This document shows, in pieces, positions 23,337-35,348 of a stretch of 64,000 bases of DNA. Location: positions 118,880,421-118,944,420 of the forward strand of contig CM035806.1 of assembly GCA_020466095.1 (NCBI GenBank), in the 5' to 3' direction. How positions within the stretch are numbered: the first letter of the stretch is position 1; the number at the start of each line of letters is the position of its first letter. This DNA is from Chlorops oryzae (taxonomy: Eukaryota; Arthropoda; Insecta; Diptera; Chloropidae). The translations under genes were made by a program, and so were the position numbers. Below the pieces are notes generated by a model. That model saw only the letters and a list, made by a program, of their open reading frames with translations, did no database searches and was not told the DNA's origin.

Positions 23337-24010
23337 CTTCTTTTAATCGTGCATAAGATCGATCACTTTTCAATCATCAAGGGGGCACGAAAACGACTCA
23401 TCTGGGTTATTGAAATGCGACTCCCTTTTGAAACATATTGGAGAGTCGTTTTCGAGTCTTCTTTTAATCGTGCATGTGATCGATCACTTTTCAATCATCA
23501 AGAGGGTTCGAAAAGGACTCATCTTGGTTATTGAAATGCGACTCCCTTTTGAAACATATTGGAGAGTCGTTTTCGAGTCTTCTTTTAATCGTACATGTGA
23601 TCAATCACTTTTCAATCATCAAGAGGGCTCGAAAAGGACTCATCTTGGTTATTGAAATGCGACTCCCTTTTGAAACATATTGGAGAGTCGTTTTCGAGTC
23701 GTCTTTTAATCGTGCATGTGATCGATCACTTTTCAATCATCAAGAGGGCTCGAAAACGACTCATCTGGGTTATTGAAATACGACTCGCTTTTGAAACATA
23801 TTGGAGAGTCGTTTTCGAGTCTTCTTTTAATCTTGCATGTGATCAATCACTTTTCAATCATCAAGAGGGCTCGAAAACGACTCATCTGCGTTATTGAAAT
23901 ACGACTCGCTTTTGAAACATATTGGAGAGTCGCTTTCGAGTCTTCTTTAAATCATGCATGTGATCAATCATTTTCTAATCATGAAGGGGGCTCGAAAAAG
24001 ACTCGTAAAT
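23337..24010 (+). repeat. 121-bp tandem repeat, about 5.5 copies
   Basis: CTTCTTTTAATCGTGCATGTG-like unit starts recur at 23337, 23458, 23579, 23700, 23821 and 23942. Units are highly similar with scattered substitutions. Because 121 is not a multiple of 3, each unit contributes an ~80-codon frame that overlaps the next in a different phase; these are not evidence of protein. The last unit decays after about 24000. Confidence 0.92.
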
Positions 24011-25008
24011 GAATCTTCTCATAAAACAGTCTTCCAAATGTTGGGTGGGTTGGGTCTTAATATGCGTTATAATAACAGGCCAGCGTTATGCGATTTGCGT
24101 ATTGCCCTACAGTGGGTGTTATCGGAAATTTCAGACGTCGGATTTTTAAATCAGTTTAAAATAATAAAACACTTTAAAAAGTATATTATTTTTTTTTAGA
24201 ACGAAGTTCTTTATGAAAGATAGCGACAGGGGACCTAGTCGAGAAAAATTTTAATTCCGTTATTATTGTGCGTTAGAAAAAAGTGAAGTTCGCAAAAAAG
24301 CGTATAATAACCTTTGCAGAGAGAAAGAAATATACATATTTTTATGTAAAATGACTTCCTGATGCGGCCGAGATATTATACTTTTTAAGGCGACACTTAT
24401 TTCCGACGACATCACAAAAAACAATTAATTATTAAATTCAGAAACTACACAGACACATACATGCATTAAAACCAAACAAAACAAAATGTGGTGCTGCCAG
24501 ACTGAAAGTTTTCAGAATAACCCCGATTAGTAGATTTTTGCAAATATATAAGGGCATTGTATGTAATTTATAATTTTTTTTCCGCTATCAAAGTATCCGT
24601 CAATTCGTACATAATTAAAACTGATTTAAAATCATCGTCTGTACTCCGGGGGCTGCGGATGTAATATCGGTGTGAAATATATCGATACTTTAAAACATCT
24701 TTATGTATGAAAATTCGCATTTTCGAGACTATCTCATTTGCGATGGAAAACCCTTTACACGTATGCTTTTTCCGTTCCAGTATATTCTGCTTAGCTGACT
24801 TCGCACTTTTATGGCTCAACGCAGTTAAAGTAAATTGAAAGCAAGTACCGAGCTCATTCTTTTGAAGAAATGAAATCAGAGTTGAAATTTCGATGACAGG
24901 TCGACAGAAATATAGGAAACGTATGACTTAAATGCAACCCTGTGAGTCCGATTACTTGTAATAAGCGTACGCGTTCAAGTAGCGAAAGTAAGTCAAAGTA
25001 CGTATTTG
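24011..25008. other. Unassigned non-coding DNA
   Basis: No supported gene. AAAGTACGTATTTG near the end leads into the HINE-like element. Short ORFs here show no recognisable features. Confidence 0.4.
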
Positions 25009-25875
25009 TTTTTATACCCAGCGTAAGCAGGGTATATAAGTTTTGTGCGAATCTTGTAACAGCCAGAACTAAGCTCCGTAGATATAGACATATATATATA
25101 TTCTTGATCACGATCAAAAACTGAATCGATTTAGACATGTCCGCCTGTCTGTGGTCGGATCTCCTCGGAAACGAATAGACCATCCAAGTCGAAATTTGGC
25201 ACACAGGTATATCGGGATCCGAGTATGATCCTTACTTAAAATGGGAGACATCCGCCCACAAATGAGTTTAATGTGTTTTCAGTAAAATGCTGGTAACTTG
25301 CGAACCACTCAACACATTTCATTGATATTTGGTGTACTAGTAAACTACGAAAAGGGAAATATCCAGAAAAAATGGACGCCGTTCTCCTCGAGCCACGCCC
25401 ACAAATAAGCCCACAATGTAGGGTTTAGCGTAACTTGTGAAGTAAAAGGCGTAGAAGCTTCAAATTCGCAACATAGGTTGACCAAGGCGAACGAAAGCTG
25501 TAGGTAAAAAAATGTATGTGGCCCGCCCACTGCCACGCTCACAAATGGAGATTTTTCGTAACTTCTGAAGCAAAAGACGTAGAAGCTTCAACTTCGCACC
25601 ATAGGTTGACCAAGGTGAACGAAAGGTGCAGGAAAAAATGTTATGTAGCCCGCCCACTGCCACGCCCACAAATGAAGTTTTTCGTAACTTCCGAAGTAAA
25701 AGGCGTAGAAGCTTCAAATTCGCAACATAGGCGAATGAAAGGTGAAGGGAAATAATTTATGTTGCCCTCCCACTGCCACGCCCACAAATAGAGAAGCAAA
25801 ACATAGTGCGCTCATAATTTCGGGACGCTGGGTATTTCATAGTCGGGGTTGACCGACTTTAGCTTTCTTACGTGT
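25009..25875 (+). mobile_element. HINE-like element, family T, copy 1
   Basis: Starts TTTTTATACCCAGCGTAAGC and ends GGGTATTTC...GTCGGGGTTGACCGAC...TTTAGCTTTCTTACGTG. The terminal GTCGGG/ACCGAC forms a short hairpin. The middle is a ~127-bp tandem unit (GGCGTAGAAGCTTCAA, GCCCACTGCCACGCCCACAA) repeated about three times. No coding capacity. Confidence 0.75.
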
Positions 25876-26477
25876 TTTTTTTTTTAAGTTGGCATTTTTG
25901 ATAAGAAATTCTTAATGGAAAAATAGGTGGTCAGCTTAACTGGGTTGACTTCAACTACAGTCGCTGGTTCCCCTTTTCAAATTGTCCCTCGTTTGTATGT
26001 ATGTATGTTCGTTCTTAAAGCAAGCGGACGGAAACTCCCTTTTTGGCTCCTCCACTGGCTACGATAAATCTGATCGGACGGCAATAATTACCGGTGCTTT
26101 GTGCACTGAATTTCAAAACGAACCAACCCAAATAGCTAACTTTTTCTATCGAATTCACTGTCAGGTAAAAGCATACTCTCCTGCAGGTTGAGCGTCGGTT
26201 GATCCATAGAAGACGCTACTTTTCGTTCTAACGTGACATCTTAGTTCAACATTGTTTAGTCAATCGGAAAACTAACTCCGACATTTACGTCCATCAACGT
26301 ATAAGACAAAAGAACATTTAAGAAATCTTCTTTCGGCACTTTAAGCTTTAAGTTTGATGACTTAGAGCACAGATACGGCTTATGATCAACTCATCCATTT
26401 ATAAGACATGTACCTTACATGCCTTTTAAAATATAAAAAAATATATAGGGCAATTAGTTTAAATACAGTGTTCTGAT
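25876..26477. other. Unassigned non-coding DNA
   Basis: A short GTAT-type microsatellite lies near 25995-26010. No supported gene. The last 8 bases (GTTCTGAT) are the TSD of the next MITE. Confidence 0.4.
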
Positions 26478-26631
26478 CAGTGCCATCTTTACGCATGGGC
26501 CCGATTGGCCCGGGCCCAGGGCCCCGCGGTCTGAGGGGCCCCCAAAAGTTATAATACTTATACATTATCATACATTGAAAGGGCCCCACTTTTCTGCGGG
26601 CCCAGGGTCCCTTACGCTAAAGACGTCGCTG
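26478..26631. mobile_element. 154-bp GC-rich hAT-type MITE (8-bp TSD)
   Basis: Imperfect TIRs beginning CAGTGCCATCTTTACGCA and CAGCGACGTCTTTAGCGTA, GGGCCC-rich subterminal palindromes, and GTTCTGAT duplicated exactly at 26470-26477 and 26632-26639. Confidence 0.85.
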
Positions 26632-26855
26632 GTTCTGATTGGTAATTTCAAGGCAATTAGAATTTAAAAACAATTTTTTAAAGCAATACAGCAATACGTT
26701 TACCTAACGGTTTCTGAGCGCCTGCTACTTTGTGGGAGAGGGGGGAAGTGAGTGTAACAAATATTTTAAGCTAAGTTTATATTAATTTTTCTTGAAGAAG
26801 AAGACATAGAATCGAGGATCTCGTCGCACGTTATTTCAATGGCTCGGTCATGTAG

Positions 26856-27905
26856 GAGTGTAGGTCTAACTCTTCTTCGTCCTAATCCCTGCAGTGTGTT
26901 AGAGCTACGCTGCTTCAACATAGGCATATAGCATGAGGAAAAGAGGAGCATGCTATGACAGCGAAATCATTAGCTCTGCTGTGGTGAAATGCATTGCCAC
27001 TTTTAATTTTAATTTTGGGAGATTTTCGAGTTCATTACATATAAAATATCTACCAAACTCATAAAATACCATGAAAAGCTTGAAAAAAATAATCAAGGAA
27101 ACTCAATATTAAGGAGAAATAGAAATTGTTTTCTAGTCCTACCCTGTCCACATAACTTGTTGATCACACTTTTTCAGCAAAAATACTAAATTCTATGTAC
27201 AATCTAATTCGTACCCGTTGTCAAAAATGTATGTCAATTTATTACAGAATGATAGCATTCGTGCACATTAAACAAAAACAAATCGTAATACAGTAGAATC
27301 TCGCAAAACTTAATCGATTTGTCCCAGGGGTAATCAACTTTTCCGAATTATTAACTTTTCCAAATGTTTTTAAAATCGAAAAAAATTAAAGAAATAGCGA
27401 CTACATGCATAAAAATCTATTTTTGCAAACATAACATGTTTATTTTATTTAAATCTTTTGATTTAAACCATATTTATAATTATTTTACATACACAAGATC
27501 TACTCGCGCACAACTCCTATTTCACAATAAGGTTGCACGCTTAGATAGAATTTGTCACTTTTAAGTGCTATCGTTATGATTTGCGTTGTCTTCTTTTTTT
27601 TTTCATCGCTATTCCACGTAAAACACATGAAATAGGGTTGATTTAAGGAAAAAAAGGAAAAGAAAAAAAATTACGCTCAGAAAAGTTAACGCTAAAATTA
27701 ACTTTTTAGAACGCTACGTGGGCGCTGAAATTCGATTAACTTAACCAAGCGTTTAACTCATTCGAGCGGTAACTTTTGCGAGATTCTACTGTACATTTAT
27801 TAAGGCTTCAATTTTAACCTTCAAAGCTATATAAAAACCCGAGCCGACGCCGTGATTCTTTGATAATTTTCTTGCAAGTGGCATCATCGTGCCACTTTGT
27901 GTCCA
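26856..27905. mobile_element. Foldback element, copy 2, truncated, with a nested pogo-like MITE
   Basis: Matches 18411-18965 from TAGGAGTGTAGGTCTAACTC through ATTAGCTCTGCTGTGGTGAA to GGCATCATCGTGCCACTTTG. The second arm is absent. The MITE at 27291-27791 interrupts it; copy 1 at about 18847 has the empty site CGTAATATATTTATTAAAG. Confidence 0.8.
27291..27791. mobile_element. 501-bp pogo-like MITE (TA TSD)
   Basis: Perfect TIRs CAGTAGAATCTCGCAAAA / TTTTGCGAGATTCTACTG between TA dinucleotides. The CAGTA... ends and TA target fit pogo/Tigger-type elements. The AACTTTTCCGAATTATTAAC segment near the left end resembles subterminal repeats of that group. Non-coding. Confidence 0.88.
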
Positions 27906-28499
27906 CCCATGATACAAGAAAACAAGATAGCGCCACTTGAGAGAGGAAACGTCACAAACTCAAAATCGCGATGCGTTGTTGTTGTTTCCCATGTTAAACC
28001 GGCTTTTTACTTTTCGATGCGAATATTGCTTTTATTTTAGAAATTAGATATAACATTTTTATATTAATCGATAAAGAAATGTTTGAAGAAAAATAGAAAA
28101 TTATATTTCAGGTGAAATAAGAACTTTTTCATTTATGATTTCGCATTCAAAGTCTTGCATGCTTGAAACTCAACACGCAGTTGTGTTTACAATCGATTTC
28201 GCTTCTCAGTTCGCATTCTCACTTCCATATAGAATTGAAAAAGGGCCAAAAAAGGTACAATTACACCTACTTTTCCAACACTGGTGAGCACCCAAGACCA
28301 TGGTGGGTACACAAGACCGTGTTGAAAAGAGCCAAAATGGAAATGGGTCCTGCTTCTCAAGGAAGGAAACGACCGTTCACTTAATACGACCGAAATTGGA
28401 AGGGTTGCGCATATTTTTAAAAGGCGATATATACAAGTATATAAGCTTTTATCGCAGTAATTTAGGCTGTCGATAAAAGTAGTTGGCCAGTTTGCTGTC
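27906..28499. other. Unassigned DNA with a MITE-related fragment
   Basis: No supported gene. About 28283-28340 (CCCAAGACCATGGTGGGTAC and following) is a diverged match to the interior of the MITE at 13599-13832, in opposite orientation. Confidence 0.45.
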
Positions 28500-28727
28500 G
28501 GGATAATTGACTAGTGTAAAAAGCCTAATTTAGGGAGCAAAACTATATTTAGTAATTGGTCTGTTCCTGTACATGAAACTGCCCAAAACTGTCAATTTTT
28601 GCGCAATTTTTATACAGTTTTCAACAAATTGGACAGTCTTATGCAGTACGGGAACAGACAAGTTATCGAAAAATTTAACGTTTCTTGGCTTCAGAAAGTG
28701 AAGCTTTTTACACTAGTCAATAATCGT
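28500..28727. mobile_element. ~225-bp hairpin MITE with TTGACTAGTGTAAAAAGC ends
   Basis: ATTGACTAGTGTAAAAAGC at about 28506 is mirrored at 28702-28720. Inner sequence GTCTGTTCC...GGGAACAGAC is also mirrored. TSD not resolved. A lone end of the same type lies at about 30970-30990. Confidence 0.65.
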
Positions 28728-29810
28728 CCTAAAATTACTTTTTTTTTCGCTAGTAGAGTTAAACTAACATGTGCACATATTTTTCGGAAAAAATCGGACC
28801 AAAAAAAAAAAAAGTTTTTCATTTTTTTCGCCTGAAATCGGATCTCCATAAAAGAACTCATTAAAAAACGGTACAAAGAATGATATAGGAAATATTTTAT
28901 TTTGTAATCATAGAAAAGCAAGTCAACGGGGGTTGTTACAGGATCTCCTTTATTTTTTTAAACCGCGATGTGAACGCTCAGATCGTTGAAAGCAAATGAA
29001 GCAGACGTCAGAAACTCGATCGCATCCAACGTCACGTTCGAATCAACGAAAGAGAGCACAAAAGGATTGACTGAGCACGCGCAACTAAAAAATCCTCAAC
29101 TTTTCTCTACCTCCCCGTACTTCGTCTCTCCAAAAACTCTAAATTGACCGTCAACAATTGACTAATGAAAATGGCCACAATAGGGCAGTCTCAGTCCCAG
29201 TATTCAGCTGATACTTTAAATAGCGGAATACTGCCACTGCCACTGATACTGCCCTATTGTAATCAGGCTTTTACTCTTATGTCCAAAACAGTGCTGCCAA
29301 CTTAGTTGCTTTCCCTAGATTTTTAGGGGAAAATTTTTTTTAACAGTTGGACTGCGCTAAAAAGGAATGTCGAGTAACGCGTAAAATGCAAAATGCCACA
29401 ATATATTTATTTTTTGGCGAGAAGCCAAAATCGGACCAGTCGGACCTTGATTTGAAAAATCGGACCAAGTCCGACAAAATCGGACCACCTGGTCACGTTA
29501 AGTTAAACCCGTGTTTTCACGTACGAGAGGCACGAAACGGTCTACTGATCATGTGAACCCAAAAAATTATCAATTTTTCTCCAAATTTTCGCATAGTGCT
29601 CGCTCAGAAAGTATGATCAAATCGCACTGCCTCTTCTAAGGTGACACAACTCACAATTTCTCCTTTTTCAGAAAACGCAAAAAACAAAATGCTTCGCAGT
29701 GTCAATCACAGCAAGAAGAACGGCATTGACGGGATATTTCGGCTTTTTATAATAACCAAAACGGAATAGAATTTTTCGTGCAGCTAGAGAGGTGAACTAT
29801 GAACATGTTC
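28728..29810. other. Unassigned DNA with a small hairpin
   Basis: ACAATAGGGCAGT (29177) and ACTGCCCTATTGT (29248) form a small inverted repeat with CAGTATTC inside. CAGTGCTGCCAACT at about 29290 looks like a hAT end, but the other end was not found. CGGACCA-type motifs recur at 29430-29495. No supported gene. Confidence 0.4.
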
Positions 29811-30899
29811 CATATGGGGCAAAATACGTCAAGTGTACCACCGGCAAAATTTTTTCTCCCCGATTTGGATGAAACTTGGTACAGTTGTTAAGATGTAAGA
29901 GTACGTTAAATGTGCAAAAAAAGAGTAAATTTTAATCACAGGTTGCCGAGATACAGGGTGTCAAAGTTTAGATTTTTGCTTCGAAGAACATATTTCATTG
30001 AATTACAATGGGGTTAAAATCGCCTCGCTTCAAAAATTTTTCGAATGTTTCTTAAAAAAAATTTTCTGAACTTTTCGAAAACAATACTTAAAAAATTTTT
30101 CGATAACGGTAAATAAGAAAAATTTGGCAATTTAGTTTTATTTCTTGATTTTCTAGGAGAGACGTCATATTTTTATTTTTATTTTTTAATTTTGAAATAA
30201 AGCTTAGTTCTTCCCCTTTAAATTGATGCATAAATCAGAATGGGCGGACCATGATTTGTGCTCCAAATACACCTTTGAAGATGCTTACCTAGCATATTTC
30301 CCTCAATAACCACTGAGCGGGCGAACAATGCCTATACTCGTATGTGCACATATCAAAACAGCACGCAACGATTGCGCTTGACAATGCGCTCGCTGAGTGG
30401 ATATTGAGGGAAATATGCTAGGTAAGCATCTTTAAAGGTGTATTTGGAGCACTAATCATGGTCCGCCCATTCTGATTTATGCATCAATTTAAAGGGGAAG
30501 AACTAAGCTTTATTTCAAAATTAAAAAATAAAAATAAAAATATGACGTCTCTCCTAGAAAATCAAGAAATAAAACTAAATTGCCAAATTTTTCTTATTTA
30601 CCGTTATCGAAAAATTTTTTAAGTATTGTTTTCGAAAAGTTCAGAAAATTTTTTTTAAGAAACATTCGAAAAATTTTTGAAGCGAGGCGATTTTAGCCCC
30701 ATTGTAATTCAATGAAATATGTTCTTCGAAGCAAAAATCTAAACTTTGACACCCTGTATCTCGGCAGCCTGTGATTAAAATTTACTCTTTTTTTGCACAT
30801 TTAACGTACTCTTACATCTTAACAACTGTACCAAGTTTCATCCAAATCGGGGAGAAAAAATTTTGCCGGTGGTACACTTGACGTGTTTTGCCCCATATG
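29811..30899. repeat. 1.09-kb palindrome with ~500-bp arms
   Basis: CATATGGGGCAAAATACGTC on the left is mirrored at 30899, and the arms (29811-30310, 30402-30899) match with few differences, through TTTTTTCTCCCCGATTTGG and CCGAGATACAGGGTGTC. The ~90-bp centre is also partly palindromic (CCACTGAGCG/CGCTGAGTGG). Non-coding; a foldback-type element. No TSD was found. Confidence 0.85.
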
Positions 30900-31445
30900 T
30901 TAACTCGAAATTGACAATTTTTGAGTTGTGTCACCTTAGAAGAGGGTGTGCGAAATGTGCTAGTCCACTATTGACTAGTGTAAAAAGTCTCAAACCAATG
31001 TTTTGGGAGCCACTAAAGCACTCGATGCGTCGATGTAATTTTATAAAACGCGAATTTTTAGAATTAAGCAAATTTTAAATTTTTAATTTATGTAATTGCA
31101 CATATAAAAAAAATTTACATTGAGTCCATAATAAAATGGAGTTAAAAACAACGTTTTTTTTTTCAATACAATGTAAAATTATTTCGTAAGGGTTTGGACC
31201 CCCAAAACCACCCCCTAGATACGCGCCTGCATTGGGTTAAAAGCCTGTCTAATGGAAATTGTAGGTACCTATGCCATCAATCTCAGAATACAGAATCGTT
31301 CCCGATTTTATTCATGCACATCGTTTCTTGTTGGTCTGGGTCGGAACTAGTGGCCCATTAAGGGTTAAAGTTGAGGGCTTTCAAATGCAGTTTGCTGATA
31401 CATTTTCATATGAAAGAATACACTATCATTTTTTGATGCATACTT
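30900..31445. other. Unassigned DNA with a MITE end
   Basis: Contains the lone TTGACTAGTGTAAAAAG end (30974-30990) and a CCCCCTAGATACGCGCCTG segment (31200-31230) of the sort found at MITE ends. No supported gene. Confidence 0.4.
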
Positions 31446-32045
31446 ACCCAGCGGGAAACTATCTTCTGCGTAGCAAAGTCATCAGTGATATCATCGATGA
31501 CATATACATACATAGGTGACAGAATCATGCATGACACCTTGAGGGATATGTCATCGCAGAGGCGTTAGCATGAAGTGGTGTAGAAGATGAGTGCTCGACT
31601 CAGAATCCGAAGATCGTGGTTTCGATCTCTGGCTGAGGCGAACAAAAATTGTTAAAAATTAGATTCTTTAAAATTTGCGAAATATTTTCAACTGGTTTTC
31701 AACTGGTTTCTATAAATTGACATTTAGAGAGATAAGAAAATGTGCCGTTCTCAATTGCTTTCCCAACGGGAAAAGGTAAGCAAAGTAAGTTAAAAATTCA
31801 ACATAACTACCCATTACGTAAGCAATGAACTTTTGTACAGCGATGTCCTAGGAAAATCGTGCATTACCATTGTAATTGAAACTGTAAGCACATGTCAATT
31901 TGATTGTTGTTGGTAGAATATATAATAAAAAATCTTCTACTCCTTACAATTCCGATAACCTGGAAATGCATAGTTCCACTTCTTTGAATTCATAAATGAA
32001 TTATTAAATTACAAAGGTCATGTATTACGTATTTTCCCGTTGGGT
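31446..32045. mobile_element. TIR element ACCCAGCGGGAAA with an internal tRNA-like segment
   Basis: ACCCAGCGGGAAA and TTTTCCCGTTGGGT are imperfect inverted ends; the same motif recurs at about 31763 (CCAACGGGAAAAGG). A tRNA-like stretch lies at 31572-31638. TSD not resolved. No transposase. Confidence 0.6.
31572..31638 (+). ncRNA. tRNA-like segment with box B
   Basis: AGTGGTGTAGAAGATGAGTG resembles a D-arm/box A; CTCGACTCAGAATCCGAAG could form a weak anticodon arm; GTGGTTTCGATCTC is a T-arm/box B. A full seven-pair acceptor stem is not evident, so it is tRNA-derived rather than a working tRNA gene. Confidence 0.5.
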
Positions 32046-32448
32046 TTTTCGCCATGGAACCCCCTAACAAGACATGTCGTGCTAGGAGTCTTCAGTGAAA
32101 TTTTCTAATCCCACGATAACATGTCACCGGTATATTCACTGTCCAACTCTTTTACAAATGTCATACAAAATGTGCTATGAAATCGTATGCGTTCCGGCTC
32201 CAGTCACCCTGACTTCATCGATGATGTCAGGGGGGTATTTCTCGCTTTATCTATTGACGACTATAAAACAGCTCAGATTTGATTTATTATACCGACGAGT
32301 ACATTGCGCTTGTGCGTATGTGAGCACGGCGAAGAACTGCTCGACAGACCCCAGCAGCGAAAGCGAGTACTTTAAGAATAACCATCGAGTACTCCCAAAA
32401 AGAGTACAAGTACTCCCTTCTAACTTGCTTTTGCATGTGATGAACCCT
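32046..32448. other. Unassigned DNA with GAGTACT motifs
   Basis: GAGTACTCCC motifs (32388-32425) pair in orientation with similar motifs at 33480-33500 on the far side of the HINE insertion, suggesting the HINE-like element landed in another repeat. No supported gene. Confidence 0.4.
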
Positions 32449-33433
32449 ATTTTTATACCCAGCGTAAGCAGTTTTGTGCAAATCTTGTAACAGCCAGAAC
32501 TAAGCTCCGTAGATATAGACATATAATATATATATTCTTGATCAGGATCAAAAACTGAATCGATTTAGATACGTCCGTCTGTTCGTCCGTCCGCCTGTCC
32601 GTCCGTCCGTGGTCGGATCTCCTCCGAAACAGCTGGACCAATCAAGTCGAAATTTGGCACACAGGTATATCGGGATCCGAGTATGATCCTTACTAAAAAT
32701 GGGAGACATCCGCCCACAAATGAGTTTAATGTGTTTTCAGTAAAATGCTTGTAACTTGCGAACCACTCAACACATTTCATTGATATTTGGTGTACTGGTA
32801 AACTACGAAAAGGGAAATATCCCGAAAAAAATGGACGCCGGTTTCCTCGAGCCACACCCACATATAAGCCCACAAATAAGGGTTTATCGTAACTTGTGAA
32901 TTAAAAGGCGTAGAAGCTTCAAATTCGCAACGTAGGTTGACCAAGGCGAATGAAAGGTGTAGGAAAAGATGTATGTAGCCCGCACACTGCCACGCCCACA
33001 AATGGAGATTTTTCGTTGCTTCCGAAGTAAAAGGCGTAGAAGCTTCAAATTTGCAACAAAGGTTGACCAAGGCGAATAAAAGGTGTAAAAAAAATATATA
33101 TGGCCCGCCCACTGCCACGCCCAAAAATGGAGATTTTTCGTAACTTCCGAAGTAATAGGCGTAGAAGCTTCAAATTCGCAACATAGGCAAATGAAAGTTG
33201 TAGGGAAAAAATTCATGTAGCCCGCACACTGCCACGCCCACAAATGGAGATTTTTCTTAACTTACAAAGCATAAGGCTTAGAACGAGCACGTTCGGTCCA
33301 CTGTTAAGCCCGCAAACATAAATTTTGTGTAACTTTCGTACGGAAAGGCAAAATAACATATAGTGCGCCAATAATGTCGGGACGAAGGGTATTTCAAAGT
33401 CGGGCTTGACCGACTTTAGCTTTCTTTCTTGTT
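32449..33433 (+). mobile_element. HINE-like element, family T, copy 2
   Basis: Same orientation and architecture as 25009-25875: TTTTTATACCCAGCGTAAGC, a GTCCGTCTG-type microsatellite near 32570-32610, ~127-bp tandem units from about 32890 to 33260, then GTCGGGCTTGACCGAC hairpin and ...TTTCTTGTTT. No coding capacity. Confidence 0.8.
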
Positions 33434-33894
33434 TAACATTTTGGTGGCATTGGAAAACCACTACTCGCTATAAAGGTACAAAAGGGAGTACTCTTGGGAG
33501 TGTTTTCCTTGCCTCAAAGGAAGTTAGTTGATTTTTTTTAAACTAAAATTTTTATTTAAAAACGTATTTACATATATCACGTTATTGATAAGATGTAATA
33601 ATTTCTTAATTTTTGTTCCAGAAATAAATTTTCTTCTTCTTCTCCTCTTTTTCTATCATGATTCAAAGTAAGCAAAGCAACAAGCGTTCATTAATGAACG
33701 AACTCATCCACCTTCGATCTCAAAGGGAGTAAACTTTAGTATACTCGCCTTTCATATGTGAATCTGTTTTATTGTGAGTATTCCGGCACGGAGTATTTTG
33801 TACTCGCTTTTGGGTTAATTACTCGCATTTACGCTGCTGGTTCCATACAAAATAAGTATAGAGATATCTGTTTATGAGTCGGTTCGGTACGTCT
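33434..33894. other. Unassigned non-coding DNA
   Basis: GAGTACTCTTGGGAG and later GGAGTATTTTGTACTCG motifs suggest remnants of a repeat split by the HINE-like element. No supported gene. Confidence 0.4.
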
Positions 33895-34497
33895 GTATGA
33901 AATTTTTTTATCGAATTAGTTGATATGTCTGGACGACATTTGGAATAGATATTTACAAAGATATGAGTAAGAACAAGTTCGAAAATAGACGGACCCTAGT
34001 ACAAGGGACTGTTATACAATTCATAAAAACTGCTTTAAGACCTGACCTTTTTGAGATAATTTGATGAAATTTTATATGTGAACAGATTATATGGAAAAAA
34101 ATATAACTTCCCTAAAATGTAAGAGTGGGACTCAAAAAAAGTTGGCTGTTGACTTCTTTTACATTCTTAAACATCATCTATAAAAAATTGATTTGATCGG
34201 AAATATTCCAATGAAATTTGGCATTTGTGCTTATAAGTATATATTTAAAAGTAAAACTCTTATGAAATTGTCCATTTGTTGGCGTGACAAATGGACGGTT
34301 TTCATAAAGTAATGGAACAGAATTGGACACATTGAGCTCTATGATCATAAAAACCTTCAGAATACCTATACCCAATGATAGTGGCGTTGAGGCCTGTTTT
34401 GCAAAATATATGCATATATTATAAATGCATAAATATAAATATATAGCTAACGGTTTATCTGTTTCGGGTATTTTAATGTCAGGCTCTCCTGACAATT
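33895..34497 (+). repeat. HINE-like element, family C, 5'-truncated
   Basis: GAGTAAGAACAAGTTCGA and later segments match 41930 onward, ending in GGGTATTTTAATGTCAGGCTCTCCTGAC. The start and the CTATAACACCC tail are missing or diverged. Confidence 0.65.
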
Positions 34498-34578
34498 TCA
34501 TTTCATTTCATCTATGAAAAAGTTCATTATTTTGGTAATGCACAACCTAAAAAACTGCTGGGTCGGAAATATTCAAGC

Positions 34579-34831
34579 ATATCGCACACTAATCACTAAA
34601 CCGGCACAATTCAAAATTTGTTCAACCAGTTTTTTCATGTTCGCCAACATTTTACTCTGGAAAAGGAACACTTGGAAAATTAACATTGATATTTATTGAT
34701 TCCGCAGTTAATTAAGAATAATATAAATGTAGAAAAGGAATGGTTTTTAAATGCGTCGAGAGTTATTGGCTGCTTGCCCAATAAATGCAAAATTTTTAGT
34801 TGTGCCGATTTAGTGATTAGTGTGCGATATG
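34579..34831. mobile_element. 253-bp MITE with ~30-bp TIRs
   Basis: CATATCGCACACTAATCACT is mirrored exactly at 34812-34831 and the match continues through GGCACAA with a small gap. TSD not clear. Confidence 0.75.
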
Positions 34832-34860
34832 TATATACGATACACGTTTCCAGAGTCTAA

Positions 34861-35233
34861 GGCTAGGCGCCGACTACTCAATTTTTAGTTGGCCAATTTT
34901 TAGTTGGAAAACTGCTCTTCCGCGCGCTGACTATACAATTTGAAATTGGGTACTTCTAATTCAATTATTTTATTATTAATTAATTACAAAATAATTAATT
35001 AATAACTCAGTACCATGTGTTTATAGAACACTACAAATTGAGTAGTGTGCGGTGCCCCATAAGAACGTATGTAACACAACACCATTGGCTAATTTAAAAT
35101 TTGTGGCAAAACACAAATTTTTTATTCGGTAAACTAAAAATTGGAATGTCGGCGCGCTCTCATATAGCCCTGTGTGCCACGAACACACAACTTAAAAATG
35201 TCCAACTGAAACTTGAGTAGTTGGCGCTTAGCC
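34861..35233. mobile_element. PIF/Harbinger-type MITE (TAA TSD)
   Basis: TIRs GGCTAGGCGCCGACTACTCA and GGCTAAGCGCCAACTACTCA, flanked by TAA at 34858-34860 and 35234-35236. The 3-bp TWA target is characteristic of PIF/Harbinger. Non-coding. Confidence 0.82.
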
Positions 35234-35348
35234 TAAATTTCAAACCAAAATTTTTATAGCTTTGAAAATAATAAATACAAATCTAGAGTTGCTGCCATTG
35301 ATAAGTGATCAACTCTCAATTATGTCAAGTCAAAAAAAAAAATATATA

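Noticed and set aside
23337..24010. CRISPR array
   Set aside because: Eukaryotic context, contiguous 121-bp repeats, no unique spacers.
23295..24012. Five overlapping ~80-codon ORFs with near-identical peptides
   Set aside because: They follow the 121-bp repeat and shift frame each unit; there is no codon-level conservation.
26490..26610. GC-rich CpG-type promoter
   Set aside because: The GC-rich block is the paired ends of a 154-bp MITE with an exact 8-bp TSD.
29290..29495. hAT element starting CAGTGCTGCCAACT
   Set aside because: No matching right end or 8-bp duplication could be found.
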